Assembly: GCA_016784735.1 (NCBI GenBank)
Contig: JADHUC010000004.1
Coordinates: 38,689-102,688 of the forward strand
Direction: 5' to 3'
Source of the DNA: Pirellulaceae bacterium
Lineage (GTDB): Bacteria; Planctomycetota; Planctomycetia; Pirellulales; Pirellulaceae
DNA: 64,000 nucleotides
Below the pieces are notes generated by a model that was given only the letters and a program-made list of their open reading frames with translations, was not told the DNA's origin and did not search any database. Positions 59,312-64,000 of the stretch are shown in pieces. Numbering within the stretch: the stretch's first letter is position 1; every line of letters starts with the position of its first letter. A program made the translations under genes and the position numbers.

Positions 59312-60673
59312 TCAATTGTCCTTTGTCATGAAAACGCGATACACCCATGTGTGGCTTGCGTAGTCGTAGCTCCGACTCCAGGCTCGCCCGCGCGTGTTGG
59401 CGCCATCCTTGACGATTCGCCACACGAAGCTCCCTTCCGGGTGCCGGGCGGCAGGCAGATGAATCCAGTATTTCTTCCCTTTTTTCAACGACACCGGGGG
59501 ATCGAAATACGCGCTTCCCCAGCGGTAGGTGGACTCATGGCCGAACTCCGCTGCGGGGATCCCCGCCTTGGCTAACACGGCCTCGCCCGGCTTGTCGGCA
59601 TCGTCACCGCGAATCTCCACTTCCAGCGGCGGAGGCAGCGGACCCGAGCAGCCGCGGATGGCCACATAGAGCTGAACCAGAGGACATTCGCCGTCTCGCG
59701 AAGGCACGAAGCTCTGCGCAACGCCGTGTACGGTCGCTTGGTCATTGCAGTCTTCGTCGGAGATTTCTTGGTCCACAACCAGCGTTCCCCGCTGGATGGC
59801 CTCGTCTAACGCCTCCTGACGGGCTTTGGCCTGCTCGCGACGCTCGACGGCCTGGGGGACTACCCGCGCGGCAAGCGCGGTCGGGAAACCGCTGAGCCAG
59901 AGGCAATCGCACGTGGAGTTATCGACGGTAGCCAGGGCCGCCCGCTCCAACAGTCCCGCCCGATGTCGCTCCTCCGACGAATCCCTGTCCAGGTAAATCC
60001 CCGCTTCAAGAGGCACGTCTCGCAGAAGTCGCAGCCGGTGAAAGTTCATCCGCTCAGCCCCGGCCAAGCAGACGCAATCCAAAGTGCCGTCGCGGATCAG
60101 GCCTTTGACCGGCACGAATCGGTCACGGGCAGTTTCGGGATCAATCTCCGAAGCGGCAACGCAGACCGCCAGCTTCTGGTTCTCTTGAAGCCCTGCCTTG
60201 ACTTGGCGGATCAACTTACCGAGTTGTTCGCCACGCTTCCTAATTTCCAATTGGGCGGCCAAATTTCCCGGCTCTGCTGGTTCGCCTTGCGGCGTGGGAA
60301 AGAGGAAGGCGATCCCTGCAACCTGCTCGGTGGCGAAATGCCCCATCAGACGCGGTGTCGTTTCCCACCGCTGACTGATGCCAAGCCAAAGCTCAAGCCC
60401 TCGTTGTTTGGTCAAATCGGGCGTTTGGCGGATCGACTTCATCGATTCATCAGAAACGCCATCGACTACAAGCAGCACACCCGTGGCACCGTGATCCGCG
60501 GCCTCGGCGATGTTCTTTTCCAAAGACGCAGTGTCGGTCGGGTAGACAGTTATCACAAACTCACGGCCGCCAATGTCCGCCCAGGCTGATCGCTCGGACA
60601 ACACGCATGCGACAGTGCTTATGCTCAGAAGCAACCAAAATCTCCCGCGGCGGTTGTGCAAATCACATATCAT
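59312..60673 (-). CDS. Secreted protein of unknown function with jelly-roll C-terminus
   Basis: 453 aa from ATG 60673. An open extension to 60958 runs through a palindromic repeat and is rejected. Signal peptide ~10-31 (WLLLSISTVACVLSERSAWA). Residues ~35-270 look like an alpha/beta TIM-type fold (EKNIAEAADHGATGVLLVVD; LWLGISQRWETTPRLMGHF). Residues ~300-450 form a beta domain resembling carbohydrate-binding jelly rolls (CPLVQLYVAIRGCSGPLPPP; YWIHLPAARHPEGSFVWRI). No named family was recognised. Its stop is 1 bp before the ATG of the GHL10-like gene, indicating translational coupling and a shared role. Confidence 0.65.
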   Translation of the reverse strand: MICDLHNRRGRFWLLLSISTVACVLSERSAWADIGGREFVITVYPTDTASLEKNIAEAADHGATGVLLVVDGVSDESMKSIRQTPDLTKQRGLELWLGISQRWETTPRLMGHFATEQVAGIAFLFPTPQGEPAEPGNLAAQLEIRKRGEQLGKLIRQVKAGLQENQKLAVCVAASEIDPETARDRFVPVKGLIRDGTLDCVCLAGAERMNFHRLRLLRDVPLEAGIYLDRDSSEERHRAGLLERAALATVDNSTCDCLWLSGFPTALAARVVPQAVERREQAKARQEALDEAIQRGTLVVDQEISDEDCNDQATVHGVAQSFVPSRDGECPLVQLYVAIRGCSGPLPPPLEVEIRGDDADKPGEAVLAKAGIPAAEFGHESTYRWGSAYFDPPVSLKKGKKYWIHLPAARHPEGSFVWRIVKDGANTRGRAWSRSYDYASHTWVYRVFMTKDN

Positions 60674-60744
60674 TGTTTCGTCCACGATTCTGCCTGCTAG
60701 AATACGCAACAAGGCCAAACGGGCATTCCTGGAACAGCGATTCG

Positions 60745-60817
60745 TTCGTAGTGCCGCCTTCAGGCGGTTTTCTGTATCCGACGATGCTCCGAAACCGCCT
60801 AAAGGCGGCACTACGAA
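60745..60817. repeat. GTAGTGCCGCC palindromic repeat, copy 2
   Basis: 26-bp arms (60745-60770 and 60792-60817) with one mismatch (CCTTCAGG against CCTTTAGG); the loop contains GATGCTCCG. Arms and loop match copy 1 at 35987-36053. It lies between the divergent starts at 60673 and 60877, so in or near promoters. Confidence 0.9.
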
Positions 60818-60876
60818 CCAGCTCATCCGTCGTTTTGTAGCATAGTCTGTCACCAACAAACGTATGAGGCAATCCA

Positions 60877-62013
60877 ATGTGCCGAAAGTCTTTGGTTCTC
60901 GCGTTGTTTGTGCTGTTTGTCGGATCTGGTGTCTTCGGCGCTCAATCTGACGAAACACCTGACCTGTTTCAAGTGCCGGTAGTCAAGTCATCGTGGGACG
61001 ACTTGACCGAGGGGATCAAGACGCAGGAGGATTGGAGCAAACGGCGAGAGATCCTCAGAAAACGGTATCTCGAACTGATCCGCGACGAACATAAACCCAA
61101 GAAAAGGCCGCCGCTGGAACTGGAGGTTCACGAGACGGCTGTGGTCGACGAAACGTATACACGCAAGCTGATCAGCTACAACGTTGAAGCAGATGATCGG
61201 GCGTTCGCGTATCTCGGCGTACCCTTGGAACTCGATGGCAAGGCACCAGCCATCGTCGCGCTGCATGGAACCTATCCCAAAGGCAAGGAGCGTGCCGCGG
61301 GCCTGGTCGACAATCCGGACAAAGCGTATCTGGATCACCTGTGCCGGCGAGGGTACGTCGTCATTGCTCCGGAGCATTTCGTTTCGGGACACCGAATTCC
61401 GCCTGAAGGGCCTTATGAGACAGGGCGATTCTACGAAAAGCATCCCCAATGGACCGCAGTCGGGAAATTCACCTACGAGCACTCGATCGCCATCGATGTC
61501 CTCCAGACGCTGGAAGAAGTGGATCCCGATCACATCGGAGCATTGGGACATTCGCTGGGCGGCCACGGGACGATCTTTCTGGCGGCGTACGACGAGCGGA
61601 TCAAAGCAGCGGCCTGCAATTGTGGGGCGTCCTTCTTCCGTCATAACCCGCGAGTCGAAGCGTGGGCCCGCGACCATTGGTACATTTACATCAAACACAT
61701 CCGCCCGGGATTGCTGGAACACAAGTTGCCGCCCATCGACTTCCATGAGATCATCTCGTTAATCGCCCCGCGTGCATTTCTGGATTTATCCGGCTTGAAC
61801 GACGGCATTCCGGGCACTCAACGGCAACGCATACCGATGTTGATGCGTATCATGGATGTTTACGAATTGGAGAAGGCGCCGCAGAACTTCGCTTTCTACG
61901 TTCATGGCCGAGGCCATTCGGTCGCGCACGAGTCGCGTCAGTTGATCTACGGCTGGATGGATACGCATTTGAAGCCGCCCGAGGCGACCGAAACGCATCT
62001 GGTGACGGAGTGA
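60877..62013 (+). CDS. Secreted alpha/beta hydrolase (acetyl-xylan-esterase / dienelactone-hydrolase-like)
   Basis: 378 aa from ATG 60877, preceded by GAGGCAATCC. Signal peptide 1-22 (FVGSGVFGA). An alpha/beta-hydrolase fold follows: APAIVALHGTYPKG provides the oxyanion strand, nucleophile Ser226 lies in GHSLGGHG, and a likely acid Asp is in DLSGLNDGIPG with His in VHGRGHSV. All three triad positions appear intact. The family (Abhydrolase_7/acetyl-xylan esterase group) typically removes acetyl or other ester groups from polysaccharides, making them accessible to lyases and glycosidases such as those encoded nearby. A 27-bp palindrome follows the stop by 39 bp. Confidence 0.82.
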   Translation: MCRKSLVLALFVLFVGSGVFGAQSDETPDLFQVPVVKSSWDDLTEGIKTQEDWSKRREILRKRYLELIRDEHKPKKRPPLELEVHETAVVDETYTRKLISYNVEADDRAFAYLGVPLELDGKAPAIVALHGTYPKGKERAAGLVDNPDKAYLDHLCRRGYVVIAPEHFVSGHRIPPEGPYETGRFYEKHPQWTAVGKFTYEHSIAIDVLQTLEEVDPDHIGALGHSLGGHGTIFLAAYDERIKAAACNCGASFFRHNPRVEAWARDHWYIYIKHIRPGLLEHKLPPIDFHEIISLIAPRAFLDLSGLNDGIPGTQRQRIPMLMRIMDVYELEKAPQNFAFYVHGRGHSVAHESRQLIYGWMDTHLKPPEATETHLVTE

Positions 62014-62052
62014 CTGTGCTGGCGGAAGAGCCCTGGATGTATCACTTGGGAT

Positions 62053-62121
62053 TCCAACGAATTTAGGGAGACGACGAATGAGGAAGAATCCCCTATTCGT
62101 CGTCTCCCTAAATTCGTTGGA
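62053..62121. repeat. 27-bp palindrome after the esterase gene
   Basis: Perfect 27-bp arms (62053-62079 and 62095-62121), with ATTCGTCGTCTCCCTAAATT in the right arm, and a 15-nt loop. A half copy occurs at 4014-4040. Position after a stop codon fits a terminator, but recurrence elsewhere points to a dispersed repeat. Confidence 0.88.
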
Positions 62122-62165
62122 GCCTTTCTTCTTCGTCTCTCTTGGACTTTACAAATGAGAGTCTC

Positions 62166-64000
62166 ATGAGCACCAAATCTTGGTCGACGTTGCGTTGTCT
62201 CATTATCGTCTTGGCACTCGCTCGCGTATGTGGAGTTGATTCGGCGACGGGCCAGGACCGTATTGGGTTGTTCTTCGCCTGTTCCGCAAACAATGATCTC
62301 TACGTGGCGACCCAACACGACGGCAGGGTCTTTCCACGATTCGATTCGACCAAGGAGGCAATCGCCGCTGCGGCGGACGGTGACGCCGTGCTTGTGCTGG
62401 CGGACGACTACCCCGGCAAGACGACGACGATCGCTCCGGACCTGTTCCGTGAAGCGGCCAAGAAGCGACTGCGCCTTTACGTCGAGTATCCTTCAACGCT
62501 GCCGGAGATGAAACTCGGCACGCCGCGTCGGACGGGTGTGGAACGGGCGGTCGTCTCGTCGGATTTCTTCGGCCCGGAGTTGACGCAGTTGCGGATTCTG
62601 GCGATCAACGGACTTCATTTCGTGCCGGTATCCGCCGAAAAGTCGCACATCGTCGCGGCCCGCGTGGCTGGGTTTGACACCGCAGTCTACGGACTACCCG
62701 AGGCGAGCTATCCCATTCTGTTCGAGCATCCCGATGGCGGCATGCTGGTGGCAACGACCAAGCTGAGCCACTTCGTGACCGGGCGTTACGCACCGGCGGA
62801 CGCTTGGCGAACGCTGTGGCAAGGAGTGCTCGGTTGGCTATGCCGCGGGCAAGACGTCCCAGAACTCCGCTGGACGCCCGTGGTCCGTGCCAGCTACGGT
62901 GTGGACGAACCGTTGCCCGCCGACGCGGAAGAACAGGCATTGCGACGCGGTGTGGAATGGTTCGTGAAATCCAAGCTGTTGCTGCATCCATCGCGGCTGG
63001 AGAAGATCGAAGGTGCGGCGACCGCCCCTACGCCCCCGCCCGACGCGCCCGTCGGCGACGGATCGCTGGGTATCCTGGAAGCCCCGTTGTCGATCATCCA
63101 GCACGACGGCAGCCAACTGCAAAGTGTTGCTCGGCGTGGTGATTGCACGGGCGAGTCGGCCATGGCAATTGCGTTTGGCGGCACGAGCCTCGACGACGCG
63201 CAAAAGTCGAAAATCGCCGAGAACTTATTGGACTTCTGGTACTTCACTTCGGACGCGTGCAAGAAAGAACGAACGGACCCCCAACACGGCGCTTACGGAC
63301 TGATCGCTTGGGGCGTCACTTCGCCGTCCTGGTACAAGGCGAACTATGGCGACGACAACGCGCGGCTACTTATGGGCACGATGGCAGTTGCGGCGCTGGC
63401 CGACGAAGACCGATGGGATGAATTGATGATGCGATGCCTGTTGGCCAATTTGCGCACCACCGGTCCTCTCGGGTTTCGCGGCGGCCGCATTGACGTTGGG
63501 CCGCTTGGCCAGCATGGTTGGCAGTCGTACTTCCGGCGGCGAACAATCAATCCACATCCTCATTACGAGTCTTACCTCTGGGCTTGTTTCCTTTGGGCGT
63601 ACCAGCAAACCGGCTACGAGCTGTTCTATCAGCGTGCAGAGAGCGCCCTGCGCATCACGATGGGGCAGTACACCGACGGCTGGCGATGGACCAACGGCGT
63701 GGCGCAGGAGAAAGCCAGGATTGTGTTGCCGCTGGCGTGGTTGGTGCGAGTGAAGGATACGCCCGAGCATCGGGCATGGCTGCGTCAGGCGGTCGACGGG
63801 CTGTTGGCCCTGCAAGAGCCGTGCGGAGCGATCCGCGAGGAACTTGGGCTCGCGGGCCGCGGCCAGTATCCGCCGCCGTCGTCGAACGAGGCTTACGGCA
63901 CAACCGAAGCATCCTTGATTCAGCAGAACGGCGACCCCGTCAGCGATTTGCTTTACACGACCAACTTCGCCTTTATCGGTCTGCACGAAGCAGCTGCGGC
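62166..64000 (+). CDS. Secreted toroid-like protein, 3' end outside window
   Basis: At least 611 codons from ATG 62166, preceded by AATGAGAGTC; open to the window edge. Signal peptide ~1-29 (LIIVLALARVCGVDSATG). Residues ~30-235 form an alpha/beta glutamine-amidotransferase-like fold (AIAAAADGDAVLVLADDYPG; LFREAAKKRLRLYVEYPSTL). From ~275 on there are Trp-rich helical repeats of an alpha/alpha toroid (YESYLWACFLWAYQQTGYEL, VLPLAWLVRVKDTPEHRAWL). This resembles six-hairpin glycosidases, but no named family was recognised. Its place at the end of the carbohydrate region agrees with a glycan role. Confidence 0.6.
   Translation, partial: MSTKSWSTLRCLIIVLALARVCGVDSATGQDRIGLFFACSANNDLYVATQHDGRVFPRFDSTKEAIAAAADGDAVLVLADDYPGKTTTIAPDLFREAAKKRLRLYVEYPSTLPEMKLGTPRRTGVERAVVSSDFFGPELTQLRILAINGLHFVPVSAEKSHIVAARVAGFDTAVYGLPEASYPILFEHPDGGMLVATTKLSHFVTGRYAPADAWRTLWQGVLGWLCRGQDVPELRWTPVVRASYGVDEPLPADAEEQALRRGVEWFVKSKLLLHPSRLEKIEGAATAPTPPPDAPVGDGSLGILEAPLSIIQHDGSQLQSVARRGDCTGESAMAIAFGGTSLDDAQKSKIAENLLDFWYFTSDACKKERTDPQHGAYGLIAWGVTSPSWYKANYGDDNARLLMGTMAVAALADEDRWDELMMRCLLANLRTTGPLGFRGGRIDVGPLGQHGWQSYFRRRTINPHPHYESYLWACFLWAYQQTGYELFYQRAESALRITMGQYTDGWRWTNGVAQEKARIVLPLAWLVRVKDTPEHRAWLRQAVDGLLALQEPCGAIREELGLAGRGQYPPPSSNEAYGTTEASLIQQNGDPVSDLLYTTNFAFIGLHEAAA

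Noticed and set aside
60674..60958. N-terminal extension of the gene at 59312 through the palindrome
   Set aside because: The peptide is translated repeat sequence (VVPPLGGF, NRLKAALRT) without a ribosome site; the signal peptide starts at 60673.

Overview
The window looks like a chromosomal segment of a Planctomycetota bacterium, most likely Pirellulales-like. The evidence is gene content: a BBP7-type outer-membrane barrel, a leucine-rich-repeat protein with the W-Y-Q-F-S-I membrane anchor, an SpoVG with an internal zinc ribbon, a fused cytochrome/HZS-alpha/SUMF1 protein, many secreted LamG-bearing carbohydrate enzymes, and numerous short palindromic repeats. No plasmid, phage, transposase or CRISPR signature was seen.

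Region 1 (1-3.6 kb): the 3' part of a LamG plus pectate-lyase-10-like protein and a CehA/McbA-type protein, both on the minus strand.

Region 2 (4.2-11 kb): the most unusual block. Four small secreted proteins (A-D; 4260, 5040, 5547, 6048) share an N-terminal pro-region with the pattern LPxAL-x(n)-A-x-x-[VI]-R-G. They are followed by a BBP7-like barrel on the opposite strand, a second outer-membrane barrel with a proline-rich N-terminus, and, 3 bp after it, a lipoprotein C39 cysteine peptidase with an intact Q/C/H/D set. A C39 peptidase next to a barrel exporter resembles fapD/fapF of the Fap functional-amyloid system. I propose a Fap-like processing and export system with four candidate substrates. 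Thioredoxin follows.

Region 3 (11-18.3 kb): mostly housekeeping. It holds an orphan PAS histidine kinase, spoVG, ispE, a tRNA-Ser, a ThuA-domain protein and an LRR protein.

Region 4 (18.4-64 kb): a long accessory region of secreted carbohydrate-active proteins. It includes a 1662-aa lyase-like protein, two PL1 pectate lyases, two paralogous GH27/36-like proteins, two paralogous GH67-N-like proteins with LamG, a GH106-like rhamnosidase, GH42-like and GHL10-like TIM barrels, a GH32/43-like cytoplasmic propeller protein, a Gfo/Idh/MocA oxidoreductase, a cytochrome/SUMF1 fusion, an acetyl-xylan-esterase-like hydrolase and several unknowns. Together they suggest breakdown of a pectin- or rhamnogalacturonan-like acidic polysaccharide. 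No sulfatase, SusC/SusD pair or sugar transporter is present. A TacA/TacT-type toxin-antitoxin pair and a truncated gene remnant separate the two GH67-N-like paralogues.

A second theme is at least eight families of short palindromes. Most are intergenic, two share identical outer arms around different cores, three supply the stop codon of the adjacent gene, and one 87-bp copy sits in frame inside a coding sequence. All identifications come from reading the sequence without database searches.
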